A stretch of DNA of 64,000 nucleotides from Phocaeicola plebeius DSM 17135 (GCF_000187895.1 NZ_DS990134.1:186001-250000); one strand, 5' to 3'; positions 34,230 to 43,439 are shown, counted from the first letter of the stretch. The notes: a model not told the origin generated them from the sequence alone. A program made the numbers and translations.

Positions 34230-35333
34230 ATGAAAAGAATCATAAGATATGCAGGAGCCCTGCTGCTGGCGGCAGGCTTCGTGGCCTGTTCCGAATGGAA
34301 CGTGCCTGAAAGAGAAACCTTCGAAAACCAGGAAAATCTGGAGAAATACATTCCCTTGCTGGAGGCGGAAAGTGAAGCCGACCTGACTCCCTCCATGCGC
34401 GATTATTTTGCCAAACTGAGAGAATACCGTCAGACACCTCATGTGAAGGGGTTCGGCTGGTTCGGCAACTGGACCGGACGAGGCAGCAATGCACAGAACT
34501 ACCTGAAGATGCTACCCGACAGCGTAGACTTCGTATCCTTGTGGGGTACGCGAGGAAATCTTTCGGAAGAGCAGAAAAAAGACTTGAAGTTTTTCCAGGA
34601 AATCAAGGGAGGAAAAGCGCTGCTGTGCTGGATTGTACAAGACTTGGGCGACCAGATGACTCCTCCGGGACAAGACCCGAAGAATTACTGGATTGTGGAA
34701 AAGGGAGGTGGTAATTTTGTGGAAGGTGTGAAGGCTTATGCAAATGCCATCTGCGATACGATTGAAAAGTATAATCTGGATGGTTTCGACATAGACTACG
34801 AACCCGGTTATGGTCATTCAGGTTCGATGGCTAACGGGGAGATTATCAGCGAAAATTCGGGTAATACGAACATGTTCGTATTTATCAAAACCCTTTCAGA
34901 CCGTTTGCGTCCGGCCGGCAGAATGCTGGTAATGGACGGTCAGCCTGAGAAACTTTCTACCGAGGCTTCCAAGTACATCGACCACTATATTTATCAGGCG
35001 TACTGGGAACGTTCCACCGCGCAGGTTCTTAGGAAAATCAATCAGCCTCACCTTGAAAACTGGGAGCGGAAGACCATTATCACCGTAGAGTTTGAGCAAG
35101 GCTGGCAGACAGGTGGAGTAGATAATTACACCAGCGTGCGTCCGGAAATCAATGCTTATCCGGAAGGGTGTCAGATTTTTGATTATGCCACGCTGGACCT
35201 TCCCGACGGCAGACGCATTGGCGGCATCGGCACGTATCACATGGAATACGACTATGCGAATACTCCTCCTTACAAATGGCTCAGAGAAGCCTTGCACTTA
35301 GGAAATGTGGTTTATCCGGGTAAGTTAGATTAA
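34230..35333 (+). CDS. Glycoside hydrolase family 18 lipoprotein (endo-beta-N-acetylglucosaminidase-like)
   Basis: A 367-residue lipoprotein with lipobox C20 (LLLAAGFVAC). The GH18 catalytic motif DGFDIDYE lies at 184-191, so D184, D187, D189 and the acid E191 are all present. YLKMLPDSVDFVSLWG (91-106) and the late IYQAYWERST give the rest of the barrel. Bacteroides GH18 lipoproteins coded beside SusC/SusD and DUF1735/LamG genes are commonly endoglycosidases that release N-glycans by cutting the GlcNAc-GlcNAc core. That makes N-glycans a likely substrate, though chitin fragments cannot be excluded. The ATG at 34230 follows an in-frame GTG at 34227. Confidence 0.9.
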   Translation: MKRIIRYAGALLLAAGFVACSEWNVPERETFENQENLEKYIPLLEAESEADLTPSMRDYFAKLREYRQTPHVKGFGWFGNWTGRGSNAQNYLKMLPDSVDFVSLWGTRGNLSEEQKKDLKFFQEIKGGKALLCWIVQDLGDQMTPPGQDPKNYWIVEKGGGNFVEGVKAYANAICDTIEKYNLDGFDIDYEPGYGHSGSMANGEIISENSGNTNMFVFIKTLSDRLRPAGRMLVMDGQPEKLSTEASKYIDHYIYQAYWERSTAQVLRKINQPHLENWERKTIITVEFEQGWQTGGVDNYTSVRPEINAYPEGCQIFDYATLDLPDGRRIGGIGTYHMEYDYANTPPYKWLREALHLGNVVYPGKLD

Positions 35334-35343
35334 AAATTGAATT

Positions 35344-36522
35344 ATGAAAAAGAAATTATATTTCAGCATATTCGCAGGAGCCTTGCTGGCTTGTTCCTGC
35401 CAGAATGAATTATACAAGGATGCAACCAGTGAATACCAGTCGGCACAGGGGGCTTACATCAAGACTGGTGAATCTTCGCAGGTATTCGTGGAAGAAGGAA
35501 AGGAAGTCGATGTGAAGTCTATCACCGTATCGCTGGTACAGCAGGAAAACGATGCCAAGACGGTGACGGTAGAAGCCGGCAGCAAGGAACAGCTGGAAGC
35601 ATACAACAAGAAGCACGGAACGGACTACCTGATGCTGCCGCCCGAAATGTATGAAGTAGGCAAGGAGGTGGTGTTCAGCTCCAAGCAGACGCAGCAATTT
35701 CTGCCGGTAAAGTTCAAGGATGTGAAATTCTCCCTGCAGGGAAGCTATGCTTTGCCGGTGAAACTGAGTGGCGGTACGGTCCCCGTGATTGACAGTGAAT
35801 CTGAATCACTGATTGTACTGGAACAGCGCATCAATACGAAGTGTCTTCGCATTGACGGATACGGCAGTGAAGATGCGAAAATGTTCCCGGACGATTTCAA
35901 GGTGGACCAGTGGACGATGGAGGTCATGGTAAACCGTAGCTCATACCAGAGCAACAACCGTTCCATCTGTGGTACCAAACTCGTGTCTGGGTCCGGTGCA
36001 CTCGATGAAATCTATCCTCGCTTCGGCGACGTGACCATCCGTCCCGACCAGCTTCAGTTTAAGACTGGAGGTTCTCAGATTGACGTGCCGGCGGATGTCT
36101 TTGCGGCACAGGCCGACACCTGGTATATGTTGGCTTTCGTGTACGACGGTAAGAAAAACTATGTATATGTGAATGGAGAACTGGTGGCCGACCGTGAAAT
36201 CCGTACAGGGCCTTACGGTCTGGTAGGCTTCTGGATTGGCGGTGCGAACGAGTTGGTTCGTGAAATCCGTTTCTGGAAGACGGCCCGCACACCTCAGCAG
36301 TTGAAGCAGTTCATGTGGAAAACGGTAGACGGAAGTGACGAGAATCTGGTGCTGTATTATCCGCTAAACGGAAAGAAGCGCAACCTTGACACAGGAGAAA
36401 TCACCGAGGACGAAACCATGCTCTGGGATTTCAGCAACAATGCCAAACATCTGCCTCTTCCTTCAAAAGCTAAGTTTGATGATAATGACGGAAAAGGCTT
36501 TATGTTCCCTTTGGTTGATTAA
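35344..36522 (+). CDS. DUF1735 and LamG-domain surface lipoprotein (PUL 1)
   Basis: A 392-residue lipoprotein (LLACSCQNE, lipobox cysteine at 17 or 19). The N-terminal DUF1735 (BT_3987-type) domain covers about 35-160, with VKSITVSLVQQEN and YLMLPPEMYEVGKEV. A LamG/concanavalin-like jelly-roll follows (about 170-370), with WTMEVMVNRSSYQ, WYMLAFVYDGKKNYVYVNG, IGGANELVREIRFWKTART and LVLYYPLNG. Such proteins are non-catalytic glycan binders on the cell surface. It starts 11 bp after the GH18 gene and closes PUL 1 at a strong terminator. Confidence 0.85.
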   Translation: MKKKLYFSIFAGALLACSCQNELYKDATSEYQSAQGAYIKTGESSQVFVEEGKEVDVKSITVSLVQQENDAKTVTVEAGSKEQLEAYNKKHGTDYLMLPPEMYEVGKEVVFSSKQTQQFLPVKFKDVKFSLQGSYALPVKLSGGTVPVIDSESESLIVLEQRINTKCLRIDGYGSEDAKMFPDDFKVDQWTMEVMVNRSSYQSNNRSICGTKLVSGSGALDEIYPRFGDVTIRPDQLQFKTGGSQIDVPADVFAAQADTWYMLAFVYDGKKNYVYVNGELVADREIRTGPYGLVGFWIGGANELVREIRFWKTARTPQQLKQFMWKTVDGSDENLVLYYPLNGKKRNLDTGEITEDETMLWDFSNNAKHLPLPSKAKFDDNDGKGFMFPLVD

Positions 36523-36544
36523 TTATAGGTTTTATTAATGAAGA

Positions 36545-36571
36545 AAGGCTGTCTCCAAGACAGCCTTTTAT
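36545..36571. terminator. Terminator between PUL 1 and the WYL gene
   Basis: AAGGCTGTCT (36545-36554), loop CCA, AGACAGCCTT (36558-36567): a perfect 10-bp stem with TTTATTTTAT after it. Because the WYL gene converges on it and stops at 36573, it may serve both strands. Confidence 0.88.
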
Positions 36572-36572
36572 T

Positions 36573-37496
36573 TTATGTGGTTTCCGTAGAAGATGATTCA
36601 TTCCGCTGCAATGCCTCCCGATAGATGTTGCAAAGCCGTTGTCTGAGTGATGCCGGCTGCACGATATGAAGTGACCAGCTGCGCGACATGATTTCCATCA
36701 GAAAATCGGGTGTGATGCGTACCCGCAGACTGAAAACCATTCTTCCGTTCTCTTCCTTCAACAATTGTTGTGAGGGATGCAGCGGACGCGATTTCAAGTA
36801 ATTCCCGTCTTCCATGTCGCAGTCGAATACTACTTCTTCGATGGGATATTCTTCAGAGGAATAAATGCCGAAACTATCCTTAAACTTCTGCACAGGGTCG
36901 AAAGCCTCGTTTTTGGAAAATATTTCTGGCAGAAGGGTGAGCTGCTCAATGCGGTCCAGTCCGAAAGTCTTTATCTTTCCGCTTTCTTCCGCCCCTAATA
37001 CATACCATCTGCCTCGCCACTCCTTGAGAGCGTATGGCGAAAGCGTACGTTCGCTGCGGGTATTGTCTGCATACTTGCGATAGAGAAAATGCACTTTCTG
37101 GCGCTGTCGGATGGCATGAAGAAGATAGGAAAGATACTGCGTCCCCCTCGTCTGATATTGTTCCGGTAAGATGTACTCCGGCAGACTGTGGTTGCCTAAG
37201 GCAGTCATCACCTCAATCGGCTCAATGATGCAGTCCATATCCAGCCATCCTTTCCGGACGGCTGGCAATGAATATCCTTTGTGTGTGCGACTGTACGTAA
37301 TGTCCAGACCAAATTCTTCCTTCAGTTCATTCAGGTCACGTTTCAGGGTAGCGTCCGAGCATACCGGGTCGTAGCCGCGGAATGCAAGCTCACGTTCCAG
37401 TTCGCGTTGCAGTTCACGGAACGATATGTAAGGCTGGTTCTGCAGTTTTCGCACAATCAGTATCCAGCGCAGCAGTTGTCCTTTTAATTTTTTCAT
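36573..37496 (-). CDS. WYL-domain transcriptional regulator
   Basis: About 307 residues from the ATG at 37496 (MKKLKGQLLRW); the longer in-frame start at 37583 would enter the divergent gene's promoter. The N-terminal winged-helix region covers about 1-80 (ISFRELQRELERELAF, ATLKRDLNELKEEFGL). A WYL domain follows (about 135-220), with VHFLYRKYADNTRSERTLSP, ALKEWRGRWYVLGAEES and FGLDRIEQL. A WCX-like C-terminus is seen (HPSQQLLKEENGRMVFSLRV). WYL proteins sense nucleic-acid-like or small ligands and often repress defence or DNA-repair genes. It is divergent from a DprA-like gene 110 bp away. Confidence 0.9.
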   Translation of the reverse strand: MKKLKGQLLRWILIVRKLQNQPYISFRELQRELERELAFRGYDPVCSDATLKRDLNELKEEFGLDITYSRTHKGYSLPAVRKGWLDMDCIIEPIEVMTALGNHSLPEYILPEQYQTRGTQYLSYLLHAIRQRQKVHFLYRKYADNTRSERTLSPYALKEWRGRWYVLGAEESGKIKTFGLDRIEQLTLLPEIFSKNEAFDPVQKFKDSFGIYSSEEYPIEEVVFDCDMEDGNYLKSRPLHPSQQLLKEENGRMVFSLRVRITPDFLMEIMSRSWSLHIVQPASLRQRLCNIYREALQRNESSSTETT

Positions 37497-37516
37497 GGTC
37501 AGTAGGCGATTCTTAC

Positions 37517-37525
37517 ACAAATATA
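37517..37525 (-). promoter_or_regulatory. -7 element of the WYL gene
   Basis: The minus-strand TATATTTGT matches TAnnTTTGY and lies 21 bp before the ATG at 37496. The whole 110-bp divergent region would also have to hold the promoter of the DprA-like gene, making it the natural place for WYL binding. Confidence 0.45.
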
Positions 37526-37606
37526 TCACTTTTTTGTTCACAGGGTCATCTTTTGAGCTTGTGGGTGCAGATATTTGTCTCAAAATAATTTTTAAAGTAA
37601 ACGCTT

Positions 37607-38752
37607 ATGAAAGGTTATGTATCCCATTTGATTACAGAGAACGAGAAACTGGAACAAGAATTGACAGCCGATTATGATGCAGCTCATGCACCGGTGTCAC
37701 ATCAGCAACTGCTGGCCCTGCAGCTGAGGGGCGATATAGACGAACTGAGCGTCTGCATCCATGATTGTGTCTCATTGGTTCCGATGGTGAAAGACCTTCC
37801 GGCAGATTTGTTGGAAGAAGCGGGGCGCATTCTGGCACGACAGCAGGCAATGGGCATACGCACAGTGTCGTTTCTGAATGAAATGTCTTATCCATGCAGA
37901 CTGAATGAACTGGATATTTTTCGTCCGATACTGTTGCATGGCATGGGCGACTGGAGCCTGCTGGACATGCAGCCGTTGGTATCTGTTACCGGTTCTCCAC
38001 AAGCCTCTCCGCAGGATGTTTCCATTGCGCGTGAGTGGGGGAAGAAGTACGGTAGTGGACATGATGGACAGGAATCTTGTATCGTAGTAGGCAGGCTGGC
38101 AGACGCATGCGATGTGGCCGCAATGGAAGGCTGCCTGGATGCAGATGGTCACGTGATAGCCATTATGGAGGTTGGATTTGATGGTGTGGCAATGGAAGCT
38201 TTGTGCCGGAGGATTGTGGATGAAGGCGGGCTGGTGATTTCTACGAAATGGTTTGGTACGCCGTCCGGTAGGAATCTTTGCCCGTGCGAACGGCTGATGG
38301 CTGCCCTATGTGAGCAGATGATTGTGGTGGAATGTCAGCAACAGGACGAGAGCATGACCGTGGTAAAAGAAGCCCGTAAATTAGGACGTGAGATACATTG
38401 CATGAAGCCTATCATGCACGATATAAGTATGGAGGGAATTCAGGTCTTGCCAGACAAAAAAACGACAGTCAAGAAATGCGAGCGGATATTCGAATGGGCC
38501 GATAAACCGTATAGCATTGTGTATAAAATCATAGCTGTGTATCTGCAGTATGAGCGTATCACATGCAGTGGATTGATAGACAAGCTCAAAGCCCTGCACA
38601 TTGCGACTGACCCTTACGGTTCCGTACATAGTTTGATGACCGACAAAGGCAACAGCTATGGCCGTGTGTTTATGGAAGAAAATGGTTTCTTAGTGTTTGT
38701 TCCTGAACTGAGGGAACGTATTGAGGCGATAAGAGGGAAGTTTAGGGTATAG
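37607..38752 (+). CDS. DprA/Smf-like Rossmann-fold protein, diverged
   Basis: A 381-residue soluble protein laid out like DprA. YPCRLNELDIFRPILLHGMG is followed by the Rossmann start VSVTGSPQASPQDVSIAREWG, then VVGRLADACDVAAMEGCLD (where DprA has SGxAxGxDxAAHxxAL), EGGLVISTKWF, and CPCERLMAALCEQMIVVEC (where DprA has FPxRNRIIAGLSxxvvVvEA). A C-terminal helical domain of about 100 residues follows. Key DprA residues are changed: GSR to GSP, and RNR to CER. So it probably does not simply load RecA on incoming DNA. It belongs to the wider SMF/DprA-LOG (SLOG) superfamily, some members of which bind nucleotide signals in defence. It is divergent from the WYL gene. Confidence 0.75.
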   Translation: MKGYVSHLITENEKLEQELTADYDAAHAPVSHQQLLALQLRGDIDELSVCIHDCVSLVPMVKDLPADLLEEAGRILARQQAMGIRTVSFLNEMSYPCRLNELDIFRPILLHGMGDWSLLDMQPLVSVTGSPQASPQDVSIAREWGKKYGSGHDGQESCIVVGRLADACDVAAMEGCLDADGHVIAIMEVGFDGVAMEALCRRIVDEGGLVISTKWFGTPSGRNLCPCERLMAALCEQMIVVECQQQDESMTVVKEARKLGREIHCMKPIMHDISMEGIQVLPDKKTTVKKCERIFEWADKPYSIVYKIIAVYLQYERITCSGLIDKLKALHIATDPYGSVHSLMTDKGNSYGRVFMEENGFLVFVPELRERIEAIRGKFRV

Positions 38753-38797
38753 TAGTAAAGGTTTTAGGAAACTGTACGCATGGTGCGCTCAAATAAA

Positions 38798-38843
38798 AAT
38801 CCCCTCCAAAACTCATTCATTACAAATAGTTCTGGAGGGGATT
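38798..38843. terminator. Bidirectional terminator between dprA-like gene and carB
   Basis: AATCCCCTCCA (38798-38808) and TGGAGGGGATT (38833-38843) form a perfect 11-bp stem with a 24-base loop. An A-rich side on the left and TAATTTAT on the right give T tracts in both directions, suiting the two convergent genes. Confidence 0.8.
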
Positions 38844-38872
38844 AATTTATCTATATCTTTAAGTGGTACGGA

Positions 38873-41800
38873 TTATTTGTATTCGTCCCAGCTCTTGATA
38901 GCGATGTCGTCAATGCTCATAGAGCAGAAGGCATTGATGAATGCACTTGCCAGACGGGCATTGGTTACCAGAGGAATGTTCAGGTCGACTGCGGCACGGC
39001 GGATCTTGTATCCGTTTTCCAACTCGGTAGGAGTGAGGTCACGCGGAATGTTTACCACCATGTCGATTTCTTTCTTGTGCAGCATTTCCAGTGCCTGAGG
39101 CTGACCTTCTTCGCTTGGCCAGTATACGCGGGTGTTTTCCACTCCGTTTTCTGCCAGGAACTTAGAAGAACCGCCGGTAGCGAAGATGTTGTAACCTTTG
39201 GCCTTGAGGGCGCGCGCTGCCTGCAGCAAATCTACTTTCTGTTTCAGTGTACCGGTAGACATCAGGACGTTCTTTTCCGGAATGCGGTAGCCTACAGACA
39301 GCATGGCTTTCAGTACGGCACATGAAGTATCGTCGCCGATACAGCCTACTTCACCTGTAGAAGCCATGTCTACACCCAGCACAGGGTCGGCCTTCTGCAA
39401 GCGGTTGAACGAGAACTGGCTGGCCTTGATACCTACGTAGTCGAGGTCGAAGAGATTCTTTTCGGGCTTTTCTACCGGCAAGCCTAACATGACTTTTGTA
39501 GCCAGTTCGATGAAGTTAATCTTCAGTACCTTGCTGACGAACGGGAACGAACGGCTGGCACGCAGGTTACATTCGATTACCTTGATGTCGTTTTCACGAG
39601 CCAGGAACTGGATGTTGAACGGACCAGAGATGTTCAGCTCTTTCGCAATCTGACGAGAGATACGCTTGATGCGACGTACGGTTTCTACGTACAGTTTCTG
39701 CGGCGGGAACTGGATGGTAGCGTCACCTGAGTGTACACCGGCAAATTCGATGTGTTCAGAGATGGCGTAAGCTACGATTTCACCGTTCTGTGCCACGGCG
39801 TCCATTTCTACTTCCTTGGCGTGTTCGATGAACTGGCTTACTACTACCGGATGTTTCTTCGATACGTTAGCGGCCAGCTGCAGGAAGCGTTCCAGCTCTT
39901 CCTGGTTAGAACATACGTTCATGGCTGCACCAGAAAGCACGTATGACGGACGAACCAATACAGGGAAGCCTACTTTTTCGATAAATGCGTTGATATCTTC
40001 CATTGAAGTCAGTGCGCTCCATTCAGGCTGGTCTACGCCGATACGGTCGAGCATAGCCGAGAACTTGTCGCGGTCTTCAGCGTTATCGATGCTCTTGGCA
40101 GAAGTTCCCAGGATGTTTACCTTCTGTGCATCCAGGCGCAATGCCAGGTTGTTCGGAATCTGTCCGCCGGTAGATACGATGACTCCGTGAGGGTTTTCCA
40201 GGTCGAGGATATCCATCACACGTTCGAAAGTCAGTTCGTCGAAGTACAGACGGTCGCACATATCGTAGTCGGTCGATACGGTTTCAGGGTTGTAGTTGAT
40301 CATTACTGAGCGGTAGCCTTCCTTGCGGATGGTGTTCAGTGCCTGTACGCCGCACCAGTCGAACTCTACGGATGAACCGATACGGTAAGCACCTGAACCC
40401 AGTACAACGATACTCTTGTGGTCGCCCAGGTAGTGTACATCGTTGGCCACGCCGCTATAAGTCAGGTACAGGTAGTTGGTCTGTGCTGGATATTCGGCTG
40501 CCAGCGTGTCAATCTGTTTTACTACCGGCACGATGCCTACACTCTTACGGTGGTTACGGATTTCCAGGATACCGTCTTCCATATCGCCTTCGTAGCCGAT
40601 GGCACGTGCCACCTGGAAGTCAGAGAATCCCTGACGTTTTGCCTTGTAGAGCAGCTCGTTCGGAAGCTGTGAAAGCTGTGTATGGTTGTTGCCCCACTCG
40701 TGGAGTTCCTTAGAAGTCTGCATGATGTTCATCAGCTTGTCGAGGAACCACTTGTCAATCTTGGTGAGGTCGTGAATCTGGTCTACTGTGTAGCCTGCAC
40801 GCATAGCCTTTGAGATGACGAAGATACGCTTGTCGGTCGGTTCGCGCAGTGCTTTGTCAATGTCTTCGATAACCAGCTCCTTGTTTTCCACGAAACCGTG
40901 CATGCCCTGACCAATCATACGAAGACCTTTCTGGATGGCTTCTTCGAAGGTACGTCCGATGGCCATGACTTCACCTACCGATTTCATGCTGGAGCCCAGC
41001 TCGCGGTCTACGCCGTGGAACTTACCCAAGTCCCAGCGAGGAATCTTACATACGCAGTAGTCCAGTGCCGGTTCGAAGAAGGCAGAAGTTGTTTTAGTTA
41101 CCGAGTTCTTCAGGTCGAACAGTCCGTAGCCCAATCCCAACTTAGCTGCAACGAAAGCCAAAGGATAACCTGTAGCCTTAGAAGCCAGTGCAGAAGAACG
41201 GCTCAGACGGGCATTTACCTCGATTACGCGGTAGTCTTCTGATTCAGGGTCGAACGCGTACTGTACGTTACATTCACCCACGATACCGATGTGACGGATG
41301 ATGCGGATGGCCAGTTCACGCAGTTTGTGGTATTCGCTGTTGGTCAGCGTTTGTGACGGAGCGATAACGATAGATTCACCGGTGTGGATACCCAGCGGGT
41401 CGAAGTTTTCCATGTTGCAGACTGTGATACAGTTGTCGAAACGGTCGCGCACTACTTCGTATTCCACTTCCTTCCAGCCTTTCAGACTCTTTTCTACCAG
41501 TACCTGCGGAGAGAAAGAGAACGCTTTTTCGGCCAGCACGTTCAGTTCTTCTTCGTTGTCGCAGAAGCCTGAACCCAGACCTCCCAGTGCGTAGGCTGCA
41601 CGGATGATGACCGGATAACCCAGTTCCTTTGCCGCACGGCGGGCATCTTCAATGTTTTCTACTGCCTCACTCTTGATGGTCTTCACGTTGATTTCGTCCA
41701 GCTTCTGTACGAAGAGCTCACGGTCTTCCGTATCCATGATGGCCTGCACCGGAGTACCCAGTACGCGGGTATTGTATTTCTCGAACACACCGGCTTTGTA

Positions 41801-42100
41801 GAGAGCCACACCGCAGTTCAAGGCAGTCTGTCCACCGAATGACAGCAGCACGCCGTCGGGACGTTCCTTGTCGATGACCTTTTCTACGAAATACGGAGTA
41901 ACAGGCAGGAAGTAGATTTTGTCTGCCACACCTTCCGAAGTCTGCACGGTGGCGATGTTCGGGTTAATCAGGATGGTTTCGATACCTTCTTCCTTCAGTG
42001 CTTTCAGTGCCTGCGAACCAGAGTAGTCGAATTCACCAGCTTCACCGATTTTCAGGGCTCCTGAACCTAACAGCAATACTTTCTTTATGTTTTCTTTCAT
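38873..42100 (-). CDS. carB: Carbamoyl-phosphate synthase large subunit
   Basis: A 1075-residue, full-length subunit. Two homologous ATP-grasp halves are seen: VLLLGSGALKIGEAGEFDYSGS at the start and VVLGSGAYRIGSSVEFDWCG near 560, each followed by PETVSTD/TVQTSEG-type segments and ATP-grasp VRPSYVLSG or IRAAYALGGLGSG. The C-terminal regulatory (MGS-like) domain (about 940-1075) has GYNIFATGGSSKFLAENG and VVNIPRD. It makes carbamoyl phosphate from bicarbonate, ammonia and two ATP for pyrimidine and arginine synthesis. It follows carA by 23 bp in one operon. Confidence 0.97.
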   Translation of the reverse strand: MKENIKKVLLLGSGALKIGEAGEFDYSGSQALKALKEEGIETILINPNIATVQTSEGVADKIYFLPVTPYFVEKVIDKERPDGVLLSFGGQTALNCGVALYKAGVFEKYNTRVLGTPVQAIMDTEDRELFVQKLDEINVKTIKSEAVENIEDARRAAKELGYPVIIRAAYALGGLGSGFCDNEEELNVLAEKAFSFSPQVLVEKSLKGWKEVEYEVVRDRFDNCITVCNMENFDPLGIHTGESIVIAPSQTLTNSEYHKLRELAIRIIRHIGIVGECNVQYAFDPESEDYRVIEVNARLSRSSALASKATGYPLAFVAAKLGLGYGLFDLKNSVTKTTSAFFEPALDYCVCKIPRWDLGKFHGVDRELGSSMKSVGEVMAIGRTFEEAIQKGLRMIGQGMHGFVENKELVIEDIDKALREPTDKRIFVISKAMRAGYTVDQIHDLTKIDKWFLDKLMNIMQTSKELHEWGNNHTQLSQLPNELLYKAKRQGFSDFQVARAIGYEGDMEDGILEIRNHRKSVGIVPVVKQIDTLAAEYPAQTNYLYLTYSGVANDVHYLGDHKSIVVLGSGAYRIGSSVEFDWCGVQALNTIRKEGYRSVMINYNPETVSTDYDMCDRLYFDELTFERVMDILDLENPHGVIVSTGGQIPNNLALRLDAQKVNILGTSAKSIDNAEDRDKFSAMLDRIGVDQPEWSALTSMEDINAFIEKVGFPVLVRPSYVLSGAAMNVCSNQEELERFLQLAANVSKKHPVVVSQFIEHAKEVEMDAVAQNGEIVAYAISEHIEFAGVHSGDATIQFPPQKLYVETVRRIKRISRQIAKELNISGPFNIQFLARENDIKVIECNLRASRSFPFVSKVLKINFIELATKVMLGLPVEKPEKNLFDLDYVGIKASQFSFNRLQKADPVLGVDMASTGEVGCIGDDTSCAVLKAMLSVGYRIPEKNVLMSTGTLKQKVDLLQAARALKAKGYNIFATGGSSKFLAENGVENTRVYWPSEEGQPQALEMLHKKEIDMVVNIPRDLTPTELENGYKIRRAAVDLNIPLVTNARLASAFINAFCSMSIDDIAIKSWDEYK

Positions 42101-42123
42101 TGTCTTCTTTGTTTTTTAGTGGA

Positions 42124-43200
42124 TTACAGCAACTTTACAAACTCATCGAACAGGAATTCCGTGTCGGTAGGACCGCTGGCAGCTTCCGGGTGGAACTGAG
42201 CCGAGAACCAGGGGTTCTTCTTGTGGCGGATACCTTCATTCGAACCGTCGTTCATGTTGATGAAGAGCGGTTCCCAGTCGGCTCCCAGTGTGTTGTTGTC
42301 TACGGCATAACCGTGGTTCTGCGAGGTGATGAAACATTTTTCCGTGCCTACCATGCGTACCGGCTGGTTATGGCTGCGGTGACCGTATTTCAGTTTGTAG
42401 ATTTTAGCACCTCCTGCCTTTGAAAGCAACTGGTTACCCATACAGATACCGAAGATAGGAAGTTTTTCGTTTTGCATGGCCTTGCGGATGTTCTGCACGG
42501 CTGCATCGCAGGTGTCAGGGTCGCCCGGACCGTTGGAGATGAACAGACCGTCGAACTGCAGAGAGTTGAAGTCGTAGTTCCAAGGCACGCGGATGATTTC
42601 CACGTCGCGCTTGAGCAGGCAACGGATAATGTTTGATTTCACGCCACAGTCTACCAGCACAACTTTTTTCTTGCCTTCGCCTTCGTTGTAGCGAATCACT
42701 TCCTTGCAAGAAACCTTGTCTACGTAGTTCACACCTGCATAGGTAGCTTCGGGAATGTTGTCCGGCTCATCGTCGAACACGATTTTTCCCATCATCACTC
42801 CATGCTCGCGCAAAACCTTTGTCAGTTCGCGTGTGTCGATGCCTGTGATGCCCGGAATCTGTTCGCGTTTCAGCCAGTCGCCCAGACTTTCCACAGCATT
42901 CCAGTGAGAGTATTTTTCACTGTAATCGCTTACGATAATCGCTTCGGCATGGATTTTTTCGCTCTCCATGAAAGTAGGCAGTCCGTTTGCTTCGAACGTG
43001 AAGGGAGGCACACCATAGTTACCTACCAGCGGGTAAGTCAGTGTCATCAACTGACCGGCATACGAAGGGTCGGTCAAGCTTTCGGGGTATCCGGTCATTG
43101 CCGTGTTGAAAACTACTTCACCGGCTACCGGTTTCTCATAGCCGAACGACTTGCCATGAAAGCGGCTCCCGTCGTCGAGGATCAATGTTACATTTCTCAT
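42124..43200 (-). CDS. carA: Carbamoyl-phosphate synthase small (glutamine-hydrolysing) subunit
   Basis: A 358-residue subunit with the CPSase N-terminal domain (LILDDGSRFHGKSFGY, TAMTGYPESLTDPSYAGQ) and a class I glutamine amidotransferase domain: nucleophile C in IFGICMGNQLL, SQNHGYAVD, and the catalytic H and E in AQFHPEAASGP. It supplies ammonia to CarB through a tunnel. The 5' region (43201-43546) holds a promoter, a leader ORF and a hairpin-T-run terminator, described separately, so expression is likely controlled by attenuation. Confidence 0.97.
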   Translation of the reverse strand: MRNVTLILDDGSRFHGKSFGYEKPVAGEVVFNTAMTGYPESLTDPSYAGQLMTLTYPLVGNYGVPPFTFEANGLPTFMESEKIHAEAIIVSDYSEKYSHWNAVESLGDWLKREQIPGITGIDTRELTKVLREHGVMMGKIVFDDEPDNIPEATYAGVNYVDKVSCKEVIRYNEGEGKKKVVLVDCGVKSNIIRCLLKRDVEIIRVPWNYDFNSLQFDGLFISNGPGDPDTCDAAVQNIRKAMQNEKLPIFGICMGNQLLSKAGGAKIYKLKYGHRSHNQPVRMVGTEKCFITSQNHGYAVDNNTLGADWEPLFINMNDGSNEGIRHKKNPWFSAQFHPEAASGPTDTEFLFDEFVKLL

Positions 43201-43244
43201 TACCTTGTTACTAATAATCTTTATATCTTGTATTTTTTTCTATT

Positions 43245-43439
43245 CTACTCTCGTATATACGAAAAAACGCCCGGACTTGCCGAAAAGCAGTTCCGGGTGT
43301 TTGATAAAATAGGAAATCTTAAATATTCAGGAAATAAGTGACATAAAAGAAAAAAGAAATAGCTTCCGGCATTTGTCCATTCCGCCGGAACTCCGAATGT
43401 GCGCTTATTCTTTTTACTATGTGTTATACAGTAATACAT
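43245..43439 (-). CDS. Candidate leader peptide of carAB
   Basis: A 64-codon ORF starting at the ATG at 43439, about 26 nt after the predicted transcript start. It runs through a U-rich tract that codes for SYFFFLLCH (residues 26-34) and through the whole terminator hairpin, ending 45 bp before carA. The N-terminal part is basic (SKKNKRT). No family is recognised and no membrane role is implied; the peptide itself is probably irrelevant. What matters is that translation overlaps the U tract and the terminator, as in the Escherichia coli pyrBI leader. It might also be a chance ORF. Confidence 0.45.
   Translation of the reverse strand: MYYCITHSKKNKRTFGVPAEWTNAGSYFFFLLCHLFPEYLRFPILSNTRNCFSASPGVFSYIRE
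43262..43301 (-). terminator. Intrinsic terminator in the carAB leader (candidate attenuator)
   Basis: On the minus strand CCCGGA...TCCGGG with added CT/AG and GC/GC pairs (arms 43287-43299 and 43268-43280) form a GC-rich hairpin followed directly by six Ts (complement of 43262-43267). It lies about 62 nt before the carA ATG and downstream of a good -7 element. An upstream hairpin (TTCCGGC 43390-43384 with GCCGGAA 43370-43364) includes GTTCCGG, which is perfectly complementary to CCGGAAC in the terminator's first arm (43296-43290). That would allow an alternative, antiterminator-like pairing. It could also simply end the upstream GH43-like transcript. Confidence 0.65.
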
